From Pseudomonadota bacterium (GTDB lineage Bacteria > Pseudomonadota > Alphaproteobacteria > Acetobacterales > Acetobacteraceae): a DNA stretch of 41,644 nt. The notes under the pieces were generated by a model. It did not search any database. It saw only the letters and a program-made list of their open reading frames with translations, and had not been told where the DNA came from. The position numbers were made by a program, and so were the translations under genes. Of the stretch, positions 34,648-41,644 are shown piece after piece. Numbering within the stretch: the first letter of the stretch is position 1; each line of letters opens with the position of its first letter. Where the stretch lies: positions 1 through 41,644 of the forward strand of contig JAJXXT010000154.1 in the NCBI GenBank assembly GCA_021780935.1, written 5' to 3'.

Positions 34648-35662
34648 ACCCGCGCCGCTGCTGGAGGTGCGGGGCCTCAGTGTCTCGTTCCGCACGCGCC
34701 AGGGCCTGGTGCGGGCGGTGGACGATGTCTCGTTTTCGGTCGGCGAGCGGGAGATCGTGGGGCTGGTGGGCGAGTCCGGCTCCGGCAAGAGTGTCACGGT
34801 GCTGGCGGTGCTCGGCCTCATCGCCGGGCCCAACGCCATCGTTGAAGGATCGATCCGGTTTCGTGGTGAGGAGCTGGTGGGGGCCGCGGAGCGCCGGCTG
34901 CGCGGGCTGCGCGGCAGCGCCATCGCGATGATTTTCCAGGACCCGATGACGGCGCTGACCCCCGTTTATTCCATTGGCTGGCAGATCGTGGAGCAGTTGC
35001 GCCTGCACACCGATCTGTCCCGCGCCGCGGCGCGTGCCCGGGCGGTGGAGTTGCTGGCCGCGGTCGGCATTCCGGATCCGCGCTCGACGGCCGAGCGCTT
35101 CCCGCACCAGCTTTCCGGCGGCCAGCGCCAGCGCGCGATGATCGCCATGGCGCTGTCCTGCAACCCCGCGCTGATCCTCGCCGACGAACCGACCACCGCG
35201 CTCGACGTCACCGTGCAGGCGCAGATCCTGGAACTGATCCAGAAACTGCGTGGCGATTTCGGTTCCTCCGTGGTGCTCATCACCCATAACATGGGCGTGG
35301 TGGCGGAAACGGCGGAGCGGGTGATGGTGATGTATGCCGGGCGCATCGTGGAAAGTGCCGGAATCGGAACATTATTCGCCGATCCCTGGCATCCCTATGC
35401 GTGGGGGCTGCTTGGCTCCATCCCGCCGCTGGAGGGTGCGCGGCTGGCGCGGCTGCCATCGATTCCGGGCCTGCCGCCATCGCTCGCGCGTCTGCCGCGG
35501 GGCTGTGCGTTTGCCGCTCGTTGCCGCTGGCGCCGCGCCGCCTGCCGCGAGCGGCCGGAACTCGCAGGCCCGCCGGAGCATCTTGCCGCCTGTGTGCTGG
35601 ATGCGGCCGCGCGCGTCGCGCCGCGCCGCGAGGCGCTGCCGTTGCTGGAGGTGGGCGCCTGA
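34613..35662 (+). CDS. ABC importer ATPase, DppD/OppD-like
   Basis: The 349-residue ATPase has Walker A GESGSGKS near residues 53-60, [12 protein letters not shown], signature SGGQRQR (about 169), Walker [13 protein letters not shown] and the switch histidine in [10 protein letters not shown]. The C-terminal oligopeptide-transporter tail includes [12 protein letters not shown] and cysteines in CAFAARC and CRERPEL, which in this family bind a [4Fe-4S] cluster or metal. ATG 34613 gives a 35-base overlap with the permease. Any shorter start would sit closer to the Walker A than usual. Confidence 0.92.
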   Translation: MPSSTLVSAPAEPAPLLEVRGLSVSFRTRQGLVRAVDDVSFSVGEREIVGLVGESGSGKSVTVLAVLGLIAGPNAIVEGSIRFRGEELVGAAERRLRGLRGSAIAMIFQDPMTALTPVYSIGWQIVEQLRLHTDLSRAAARARAVELLAAVGIPDPRSTAERFPHQLSGGQRQRAMIAMALSCNPALILADEPTTALDVTVQAQILELIQKLRGDFGSSVVLITHNMGVVAETAERVMVMYAGRIVESAGIGTLFADPWHPYAWGLLGSIPPLEGARLARLPSIPGLPPSLARLPRGCAFAARCRWRRAACRERPELAGPPEHLAACVLDAAARVAPRREALPLLEVGA

Positions 35663-36645
35663 TGGCCGAGGCCCCGCTCATCGAGGCGCACGACGTCGTG
35701 AAGCATTATCGCGTCGGCTCGCAGCTCGTCGAACGTTTCCGTCCCGTTCTCAAGGCGGTGGATGGTGTTTCGCTGGCGGTGCGGCCGGGCGAGACGCTGG
35801 GGCTGGTGGGTGAATCCGGCTGCGGCAAGTCCACGCTCGGGCGCTGCCTCACCCGGCTTTACGACATCACCGCCGGCTCGATCCGCTTCGAGGGCCAGGA
35901 GATCGGGCGGCTCGGCCGGCGTGCCATGCGCCCGTTCCGCCCACGCATGCAGATGGTTTTTCAGGACCCGTCCGCTTCGCTCAACCCGCGCCGGCGCGTC
36001 GGCGAACTGATCGCCGAGCCACTCGCCGTCCACCGTCGCGGCACGCGCGCCGAGATCGCGGAGAAGGTGCGCGCCTTGCTGCCCCTGGTCGGCCTGCTGC
36101 CGGACCATCTGGAACGGTTCCCGCACGAGTTCTCCGGCGGGCAGCGCCAGCGCATCGGCATCGCCCGTGCGCTCGCGCTGGAGCCGCGCCTGGTGGTGGC
36201 GGACGAGCCGGTCTCCGCGCTCGATGTCTCGGTGCAGGCGCAGATCGTGAACCTATTTCTCGAACTGCAGGAAAAGCTCGGCCTTACCTACATCTTCATC
36301 GCCCACGATCTTTCCGTGGTGCGCCAGATCTCGCGCCGCGTGGCGGTCATGTATCTCGGCGTCATCGTCGAGATCGGCGCGGCGGATACGGTGTTTGCCC
36401 GCCCCGCGCATCCCTACACGGCCGCCCTGATCTCCGCCGTGCCCGTCGCGGACCCGCGCGCCGCCGCACGCGGCCGGCGCATCCGCCTCGAGGGGGATGT
36501 GCCGAGCCCGCTCAGCCCGCCCTCCGGCTGCCGTTTCCACCCGCGTTGCACGGCGGCGACCGACATCTGCCGTAACGAGCGGCCGGTGCTGCGCGCCCTG
36601 GCCGACGGGCGGGAGGCGGCGTGCCACCATCCGCTGGTGGAATAA
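35662..36645 (+). CDS. ABC importer ATPase, DppF/OppF-like
   Basis: The 327-residue second ATPase has Walker [22 protein letters not shown], signature SGGQRQR, Walker [17 protein letters not shown], switch histidine in FIAHDLSVV, and the C-terminal family tail with GCRFHPRC and later CHH. It pairs with the DppD-like protein to form the heterodimeric motor. The ATG overlaps the previous stop by one base (TGATG). The open frame extends far upstream through the previous gene, but only as shadow sequence. It is the last gene of the second importer operon and converges on the dehydrogenase gene. Confidence 0.93.
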   Translation: MAEAPLIEAHDVVKHYRVGSQLVERFRPVLKAVDGVSLAVRPGETLGLVGESGCGKSTLGRCLTRLYDITAGSIRFEGQEIGRLGRRAMRPFRPRMQMVFQDPSASLNPRRRVGELIAEPLAVHRRGTRAEIAEKVRALLPLVGLLPDHLERFPHEFSGGQRQRIGIARALALEPRLVVADEPVSALDVSVQAQIVNLFLELQEKLGLTYIFIAHDLSVVRQISRRVAVMYLGVIVEIGAADTVFARPAHPYTAALISAVPVADPRAAARGRRIRLEGDVPSPLSPPSGCRFHPRCTAATDICRNERPVLRALADGREAACHHPLVE

Positions 36646-36667
36646 TCCGGCCTTTGCGGCAGCGCTG

Positions 36668-37435
36668 CTAGAGGTTGCCGCCGTCGACGAAGAATTCGCG
36701 CCCCGTCACCATGCGGCTGTCATCGGCCGCGAGCCACAGCACCATGCGCGCGACATCCGGCTCATAGAGCCGATCGGGGATGCACTGGCTGGCGGCACGG
36801 CGCGCCTCGCCCTCCTCGGTCATCCACAGCCGCAGCTGGCGCTCGGTGAGGATCCAGCCGGGGAACACCATGTTGGCGCGGATATGGTGGCGGCCGAGGT
36901 CACGCGCCACCGACCGGGTCAGCCCGACCACCGCGGATTTGGCGGCGGTATAGGCCGGCATGCCGCCCTGGCCGCGCACGAAGCTGATGGAACTCATGTT
37001 GACGATGGCGCCGCCGCCGGCCGCGATCATGTCGTCCTTCACCGCCTGGATGCAGAAGAACTGGTGGCGCAGGTTCACCGCCATGCGCTCGTCCCAGTAT
37101 TCCGGCGTTACCTCGTCGATGCCGTGGCGGTCGTCGCGCGCGGCGTTGTTCACCAGCACCTCGATGCCGCCGCCAAGTGCTGCGCGCAGCCGGGCGATGG
37201 CCTGGCGCAGGGCCGCGATGTCACGCAGGTCGCATGGCTCGAAATGCGCCACGCCACCGTCGGGCAGGCGGGCCAGCAGCGCCGCGGCTGCTTCGTGGTC
37301 GAGGTCGAGAAACCCGACCCGGCTGCCCTGGCGCACGAAATGCTCGACGATGCTGGCGCCTATGCCGCTGGCGCCGCCGGTGACCAGCACGCGCCGGCCG
37401 CGCAGGCTCGGGTAGGTGGCGAACATCTCGGACAT
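36668..37435 (-). CDS. Short-chain dehydrogenase/reductase
   Basis: The 255-residue enzyme has the classical SDR pattern: coenzyme-binding TGGASGIG at residues 19-26, D44 after the second strand (FLDLDH) pointing to NAD rather than NADP, NNA at 96-98, a catalytic serine in VNMSSIS near 148-149, and Y162-x-x-x-K166 (YTAAK). The ending FFVDGGNL is normal. It oxidises or reduces a hydroxyl/keto group of an unknown substrate. It is a single gene convergent with the importer operon and divergent from the PQQ-like propeller gene. Given the carbohydrate locus upstream, a sugar or sugar-acid dehydrogenase role is possible but not shown. Confidence 0.9.
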   Translation of the reverse strand: MSEMFATYPSLRGRRVLVTGGASGIGASIVEHFVRQGSRVGFLDLDHEAAAALLARLPDGGVAHFEPCDLRDIAALRQAIARLRAALGGGIEVLVNNAARDDRHGIDEVTPEYWDERMAVNLRHQFFCIQAVKDDMIAAGGGAIVNMSSISFVRGQGGMPAYTAAKSAVVGLTRSVARDLGRHHIRANMVFPGWILTERQLRLWMTEEGEARRAASQCIPDRLYEPDVARMVLWLAADDSRMVTGREFFVDGGNL

Positions 37436-37632
37436 GGTGCGTTTTCCCCTGGCGGCCCGCGCGGTCGGCCCCGCGAGCCCGGCCGCGCTTGCCGGCCGGC
37501 CAGCCCTGTGTGACCGAGCGATGGGGAACAGGCAAGCGGCGAGGTTGCAATCGGTGCTCGCGCGTGCCTTATGGGCGCGGTCGGGGCAGCCGTTGTGTCC
37601 TATGCTTCCATAACGAAGAGGAGATAAGGGTC
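37436..37632. other. Divergent gap, SDR and propeller genes
   Basis: This gap must hold two promoters. Its left two thirds are very GC-rich; the right end relaxes into CCTATGCTTCCATAACGAAGAGGAGATAAGG. TATGCT (37599-37604) is a possible -10 for the propeller gene, and GAGGAG is its ribosome-binding site about ten bases before the ATG. No hairpin or repeat stands out. Confidence 0.35.
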
Positions 37633-38856
37633 ATGGTCGGCGCGTTGGCTTCTTGCGGCATCGTGCGCACCACGCGCCGAGCGGCTTTGGCGTCGCTGGC
37701 CGCCCCGCTCGTGCTGGCCGCGGCGCCCTGGGCGCAGGCCGCGACATCGCCGGTCGCCTGGTCCACCGAAATCGGTGCGCCGGTCTACAACGCGCCGCGA
37801 GCCTCAGCCGGCCACGTCTATCTCACCAGCGCCCAGAGCAAGGGCGATAACGTCTTCGCCCTCGACGTCAGCACCGGCCGGTTGATGTGGAAATACGGCA
37901 CCGGCGGCGCCATCCCCATGCCGCCCAGCGTCGGCGCCACCCAGGTCTTCGTTGCCAGCGATATCGGCGACACCCATTACATGCGCGCGCTCGACGCCAG
38001 GACCGGTACGCCGGTCTGGGAATACACCCGTAGCCAGCCGCCGCAATGCATGTGCAGCCACCCGGCCACGCTCGCCGCCGGGCTGCTCTTCGCGCAGACC
38101 GACGGCCACAGCCTCTACGCCTTCGCGCCAACGGGCAATGTGCCCTCGCGCCGGCTCTGGGCGTTCAAGGGCGACGGCGCGAAGCTCACGCACCCGGTGG
38201 TCGTCAGCGGTGTTGTGGTGATCGGCTCGGCGGACCACAACCTCTATGGGCTCGACGCGCGGACCGGCGCCGTGCGCTGGGGCGCGCGCACCGGCTATGG
38301 CTTCACCGCGGCGCCCGCCGTGGTGGGCGGGCTCGCCATTGCCGGCAATCGGGGCGGCACGGTGCACGCCTACGACGCCGCCACCGGCAAAAGCGTCTGG
38401 AGCTTCTCCACCAGCGGCGCCATCGCGACGCGGGCGGTGGCGCTGGGCGGCATGGTGTTCGTCGCCTCCGAGGACCGCTCCATCTACGGGCTGGAGGCGC
38501 GGACCGGCCACCAGGTCTGGCGGACGAGGATGGCCGACTACACCGCCTTCGCCCCGGTTGCGGACGGCGCGCGCGTGCTGGTCGCCAACCGTGCGGGTGA
38601 CCTGCTGGCGCTGTCGCCGGCGCATGGCCAGGTGCTGTGGCGGCGGGCGCTGGGCGGCACGCCGTTTTCCGCCCCGATGGTCTGGCATGGCGCCGTGGTG
38701 CTGAAGGTCGGCGACCATGCCATCGCCAGCTACCGCGGCAGCAGCGGCAAGCCGATTTGGCGTTACAGCAGCGCGGCCGTCGTCACCCCGCCGCAGCCGG
38801 CCGGGGATGTGCTGGTGGCCGGGCTCAGTTCCGGCGCAGTGGTCGGCTTGCGATGA
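37633..38856 (+). CDS. Exported PQQ-like beta-propeller protein
   Basis: The 407-residue protein has a signal peptide with a twin-arginine flavour (TTRRAALASLAAPLVLAAAPWAQAA) followed by repeated PQQ-like blades, each with the pattern LDARTG-x-x-x-W (for example YGLDARTGAVRW, YDAATGKSVW, LEARTGHQVW). It is related to the propeller of BamB and of quinoprotein dehydrogenases but is too short for a dehydrogenase, and I see no catalytic aspartate arrangement. An unusual C139-M-C141-S-H143 cluster in one loop might bind a metal or form a disulfide. The ATG at 37633 has GAGGAG upstream. The gene could act as a scaffold or binding protein in the periplasm, next to another propeller and a membrane hydroxylase. 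Confidence 0.8.
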   Translation: MVGALASCGIVRTTRRAALASLAAPLVLAAAPWAQAATSPVAWSTEIGAPVYNAPRASAGHVYLTSAQSKGDNVFALDVSTGRLMWKYGTGGAIPMPPSVGATQVFVASDIGDTHYMRALDARTGTPVWEYTRSQPPQCMCSHPATLAAGLLFAQTDGHSLYAFAPTGNVPSRRLWAFKGDGAKLTHPVVVSGVVVIGSADHNLYGLDARTGAVRWGARTGYGFTAAPAVVGGLAIAGNRGGTVHAYDAATGKSVWSFSTSGAIATRAVALGGMVFVASEDRSIYGLEARTGHQVWRTRMADYTAFAPVADGARVLVANRAGDLLALSPAHGQVLWRRALGGTPFSAPMVWHGAVVLKVGDHAIASYRGSSGKPIWRYSSAAVVTPPQPAGDVLVAGLSSGAVVGLR

Positions 38857-38997
38857 CGCTACCTCGGCGGCCCTCGCCCGACATCGTATCGGCCTGATGA
38901 AAGCGGCCGCGGCATGACGAAAACTTATGCCGATAAAGGACTTGCGATAGGGCCTTGAGTGGCGCAATCAGCCGGCGATAGTCGCGCAGAGGCTGCC
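38857..38997. other. Gap between the two propeller genes
   Basis: This 141-base gap contains a less GC-rich stretch (GACGAAAACTTATGCCGATAAAGGAC, around 38917-38942) that could carry a promoter for the YVTN propeller and hydroxylase genes. An in-frame start at 38959 exists but lacks a ribosome-binding site. No strong hairpin was seen. Confidence 0.3.
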
Positions 38998-40050
38998 ATG
39001 ACCGTGCCTGACCACCGCCACCCAACCCGCCGCCGCGTGCTTGCCAAGGCGGGGCTTGCCGGCGCGGGTCTTGCGGGCGCGGGGGCCGGCATCGGCCTGA
39101 TGGCGCTGCCCGGACGTGCGCTCGCCGCGCCGCCGCCGGCGCCGAACCTGGCCTTCGTGATGAACTCCGGCGGCGCCAGCGTCGCGCTGATCGACATGGC
39201 CACGCACCGTGTGCTGCGCAACCAGCCGACCCTGCGCGAGCCCAGCCATTGGGCGCTGCTGCCCAACCGCGCCGGCCTCGTGGTCTGCGACGCCGCCGGC
39301 AACGCGCTGTTCACCTTCGACCCGCAGACCGGCAACCTGCTCGGCCACCGCACCTTCGCGGACCCGTACCAGATCGGCTTCTCGCCGGACGGGCGGCTGT
39401 TCGTGGTCAACTCGCTGCGGCTCAACTTTGTCGAGATCTACGATGCCACGACGCTGCGGCTGGAACGGCGGCTCGGCGTCGGGGGGATGCCCAGCCATCT
39501 CGACTTCTCCCCGGATTCGCGCTGGAGCTTCAACTCCATGCAGCAATCCGGCACCGTCGTCGCCATCGACCTGGTGACCAAACAGCCGCGCTGGCACAGT
39601 TATGTCGGCCCCACCGCGGCCGGCGTGCTCTACCTCAACGGCCGCGTGCTATGCTGCGTCATGGGCACGCACGACGTGGCGGTGCTGGACCCGGCGAGCG
39701 GGCGCGTCGAGCGTCGGGTGCAGACCGGCATCGGCCCGCACAACCTGTTCCTCACGCCGGACCGGCAGACGCTCTATGTCACCAACCGCGTCGGCGGCAG
39801 CATCGCGGCGCTGGATGCCGCGAGCCTGCGCGTCAAGCGCGTCTATCCGCTCGGGGCCGCGGGGCCGGACGACATGGGCATCGCGCCGGACGGCAAGCTC
39901 TGGGTGGCGCTGCGCTTCCGCGAGCAGGTGGGCGTGCTCGACCCGGTGAGCGGACGCTACGAGACGATCGATGTCGGCCGCTCGCCGCATGGCATCTTCC
40001 TCAACTCCATGCTGGCCCAGCCCGGCCGGCTCACCGCCGAGCTGCTGTAG
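38998..40050 (+). CDS. Exported YVTN-type beta-propeller protein
   Basis: The 350-residue protein carries a twin-arginine-type signal (TRRRVLAKAGLAGAGLAGAG, cleavage near RALAA) and then a seven-bladed YVTN/NHL-like propeller. Repeats include FVMNSGGASVALIDMATHRV, FSPDGRLFVVNS, HNLFLTPDRQTLYVTNRVGGS and MGIAPDGKLWVALR. Such proteins serve as binding or scaffold modules; no catalytic site is evident. ATG 38998, preceded by GAGG, is favoured over 38959. It ends eight bases before the membrane hydroxylase gene, so the two are almost certainly co-transcribed, which ties this exported propeller to a lipid-modifying enzyme. Confidence 0.82.
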   Translation: MTVPDHRHPTRRRVLAKAGLAGAGLAGAGAGIGLMALPGRALAAPPPAPNLAFVMNSGGASVALIDMATHRVLRNQPTLREPSHWALLPNRAGLVVCDAAGNALFTFDPQTGNLLGHRTFADPYQIGFSPDGRLFVVNSLRLNFVEIYDATTLRLERRLGVGGMPSHLDFSPDSRWSFNSMQQSGTVVAIDLVTKQPRWHSYVGPTAAGVLYLNGRVLCCVMGTHDVAVLDPASGRVERRVQTGIGPHNLFLTPDRQTLYVTNRVGGSIAALDAASLRVKRVYPLGAAGPDDMGIAPDGKLWVALRFREQVGVLDPVSGRYETIDVGRSPHGIFLNSMLAQPGRLTAELL

Positions 40051-40058
40051 GCGCGCCG

Positions 40059-41054
40059 GTGTTCGCCCCGCTCGACCGCCTGTTCAGCATCATCGCGGGC
40101 ATGATCGACCAGTACGCGATCATCCCGCTCCTGTATCGTTTCGGCGGGATGCAGTGGGCGGAGCTGTCGTTCGACTGGATGCTGATCTGTGTGTACGGCG
40201 TGTTCGCGCTGCTGCTGACCTACGCCATCTGCTGGCCGCTTGAGGCCTGGCTGCCGATCGAGCGATGGGCGTCGAAGCGGACGGTGCTGGTCGATGCGTT
40301 CTACACCGTGCTGGCACGCGTCGGCGTGTTGCCGGTCACCAGTTTCCTGGTGTTCTACCAGGTGCAGGTGGTGGTGAACGCCTTCCTCGTCTCGCGCGGC
40401 TACATCCCGCCGACGCTGGAGACGCTGCTACCCTGGCTGATGGGCCGTCCGGTTCTCACCTTCCTCCTCTACGCGCTGATCCTGGACTTCTCCGACTACT
40501 GGCGCCACCGTCTGTCGCACCGGTTCGCCGGCTGGTACGCGCTGCACGCGCTGCACCACGCGCAGCGCCAGATGAGCTTCTGGTCGGATGACCGCAACCA
40601 CCTGCTCGACGACCTCGCGGGCGGGATCTGGTTCGGCGTGGTGGCACTCGCGATCGGCGTGCCGCCGCTGCAATTCCCGCTGCTGCTGATGTTCATGCGC
40701 TTTGTCGAAAGCCTCAGCCACGCCAATGTGCGGCTGTCCTTCGGCTGGCTCGGCGAGCGCATCCTGGTCTCGCCGCGGTTCCACCGCGCTCATCACGGCG
40801 TGCTGGCGGCGGGCCAGCGCTCCTGCAACTACGCCGCCGTGTTCCCGATCTGGGACATCATCTTCGGCACCGCCGATTTCTCCGCGAGCTTTCCGCCGAC
40901 CGGCGATGACGCGGCACCCGAGGCCCTGGCCAGCGGCGGCTACCTCGCGCAGCAATGGGGCGGTCTGGTGCATTTCTGGAACGAGCTGCGCGGCCGCCGT
41001 GCCAGGCCCGCCGCCGCACCGGTATCGCCACTGCGTAACGGCGGGCAGGCCTAG
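40059..41054 (+). CDS. Fatty acid hydroxylase / sterol desaturase family protein
   Basis: The 331-residue membrane protein has several hydrophobic helices (for example WMLICVYGVFALLLTYAICW, VLTFLLYALILDFSDYW) and the histidine boxes of the di-iron fatty acid hydroxylase superfamily: HRLSH, HALHH, and HRAHH, plus SLSHANV. These coordinate two iron atoms on the cytoplasmic face, and members hydroxylate or desaturate fatty acids, sterols, hopanoids or carotenoids with oxygen. The GTG start at 40059 is the only sensible one before the first helices. It follows the YVTN propeller by eight bases and converges with a cupin gene seven bases away. A hopanoid or fatty-acid substrate would be a reasonable guess but is not shown. 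Confidence 0.88.
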   Translation: MFAPLDRLFSIIAGMIDQYAIIPLLYRFGGMQWAELSFDWMLICVYGVFALLLTYAICWPLEAWLPIERWASKRTVLVDAFYTVLARVGVLPVTSFLVFYQVQVVVNAFLVSRGYIPPTLETLLPWLMGRPVLTFLLYALILDFSDYWRHRLSHRFAGWYALHALHHAQRQMSFWSDDRNHLLDDLAGGIWFGVVALAIGVPPLQFPLLLMFMRFVESLSHANVRLSFGWLGERILVSPRFHRAHHGVLAAGQRSCNYAAVFPIWDIIFGTADFSASFPPTGDDAAPEALASGGYLAQQWGGLVHFWNELRGRRARPAAAPVSPLRNGGQA

Positions 41055-41061
41055 GCACCCT

Positions 41062-41391
41062 CTATACGCTCCCTTCGCGCTCGATCACCAGAATGCGCGC
41101 CGCGCGTCGCGGGCACGCCATGTGTTCATCGCCGTCGCCGGCATGGAAAATCTCGCCGGCGCGGAGCAGCACGACGCGTTCCACACCGGCCTCGCGGACA
41201 TGCATCTCTACCGCGCCGTCCAGTACCACGAACACTTCCTGTCCGTCGTTTACGTGCCAACGATAGGGTGTGTCGGTCCAGTGCAGCCGCACCGTTGCGA
41301 AGCCGCTAAATCGCGCGATGTCGAGTGCGCCCCAGGCGCGCGTCGCGGTGAAGTCCGTCGGTACGATCCGGCGCATGACGCTTTGCTCCAT
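41062..41391 (-). CDS. Small cupin-domain protein
   Basis: The 109-residue single-domain cupin has a first motif around WHVNDGQEVFVVLDG (residues 45-59), with H46, N48 and E52 near the metal positions (the second histidine is Asn), and a second motif AGEIFHAGDGDEHMA near 78-92. Cupins of this size act as metal-binding isomerases, dioxygenases or sensory domains, and I cannot tell which. It is convergent with the hydroxylase gene and diverges from a decayed Lrp/AsnC-like gene. That arrangement is common for small cupins controlled by an adjacent regulator, which suggests that its regulator has been lost. Confidence 0.82.
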   Translation of the reverse strand: MEQSVMRRIVPTDFTATRAWGALDIARFSGFATVRLHWTDTPYRWHVNDGQEVFVVLDGAVEMHVREAGVERVVLLRAGEIFHAGDGDEHMACPRRAARILVIEREGSV

Positions 41392-41478
41392 CGGCTGGCG
41401 TACCGCGTTGTAGCCGCGTGTGGCACGCGCGCGCCATTTGCGATACGACTGATCGCGACTGCGAAACGCTGAATCGGC

Positions 41479-41644
41479 ATGGACCTCGACCGAACGAACA
41501 GGCGCATTCTGGCATTGCTGTAGCGCGACGATCAGGATGAGAAGCGCGACAACCAGGGTGAGAAAGTATGGTCGCGGCTTGGGAACGTTAGTCGGGGTTG
41601 TTTGACGCTGGCAAGGGCGATGGAGCGTTCTGATTGTCGGCGCG
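41479..41644 (+). pseudogene. Interrupted Lrp/AsnC-family regulator, runs off edge
   Basis: An ATG at 41479 opens MDLDRTNRRILALL, the standard start of Lrp/AsnC regulators, but the next codon is TAG (41521) where the family usually has a glutamine (CAG), a single-base change. After the stop the same frame continues with RDDQDEK and GEKVW, then VSRGCLTLARAMERSD. The last stretch resembles the recognition helix and wing entry of the family (roughly LSPSACLRRVRALEESG). The spacing in between differs from intact members, so there is probably an insertion or further decay as well. The gene leaves the window before any ligand domain. It could be a true pseudogene or reflect a sequencing error at one base; the altered spacing favours the former. 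Confidence 0.55.

Noticed and set aside
39649..39990. A minus-strand frame opposite the YVTN propeller
   Set aside because: It lies wholly inside a gene with clear propeller repeats on the plus strand and has histidine/arginine-rich shadow composition.
1..41644. tRNA, rRNA or CRISPR arrays
   Set aside because: No cloverleaf-like segments, rRNA signatures or regularly spaced direct repeats were recognised on reading. A dedicated search such as tRNAscan could still find something I missed.

Overview
The window is GC-rich DNA with tightly packed, often overlapping genes, typical of an alphaproteobacterial chromosome. The urease cluster, the molybdenum hydroxylase and several beta-propeller proteins would fit an Acetobacteraceae-like member of the Rhodospirillales. 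That placement is inference from gene content; no marker gene such as an rRNA is present.

Left end (1-3.4 kb) is accessory in character. It holds an edge-truncated minus-strand gene of unknown function, an AT-rich divergent promoter region, an MT-A70 DNA adenine methyltransferase, a two-gene operon (CGNR/ABATE regulator plus a cyclase-family hydrolase with an N-terminal extension), and a decayed IS3-family transposase fragment. The IS fragment abuts the 3' remnant of a nitrate/sulfonate/taurine-type ABC ATPase whose permease partner is still intact.

4.6-9.7 kb is a complete urease operon in the order ureD-ureA-ureB-ureC-ureE-ureF-ureG (structural subunits plus all four accessory proteins). 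Converging on it is a two-gene minus-strand operon: a bacterial alpha-2-macroglobulin followed by penicillin-binding protein 1C. The macroglobulin has lost its thioester motif.

17.1-27.1 kb looks like a sugar-acid utilisation locus. An enolase-superfamily dehydratase and a seven-bladed lactonase (minus strand) diverge from a UxuA-type mannonate dehydratase. A FadR-type GntR regulator diverges from a four-gene family-5 (peptide/oligosaccharide type) ABC importer with a fused double ATPase. A near-identical 20-bp motif lies in both divergent control regions and is the best candidate operator.

27.2-36.6 kb carries a two-subunit molybdenum hydroxylase (Fe-S subunit plus molybdopterin subunit) on the minus strand. 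Divergent from it are a proline-iminopeptidase-like hydrolase and a second complete oligopeptide-type importer (binding protein, two permeases, two separate ATPases), which together suggest uptake and hydrolysis of peptides or amides.

36.7-41.6 kb holds a short-chain dehydrogenase on the minus strand, two exported beta-propeller proteins (one PQQ-like, one YVTN-like), a membrane di-iron fatty acid/sterol hydroxylase, a small cupin on the minus strand, and at the very edge the start of an Lrp/AsnC-like regulator interrupted by an in-frame stop. No tRNA, rRNA or CRISPR array was recognised.
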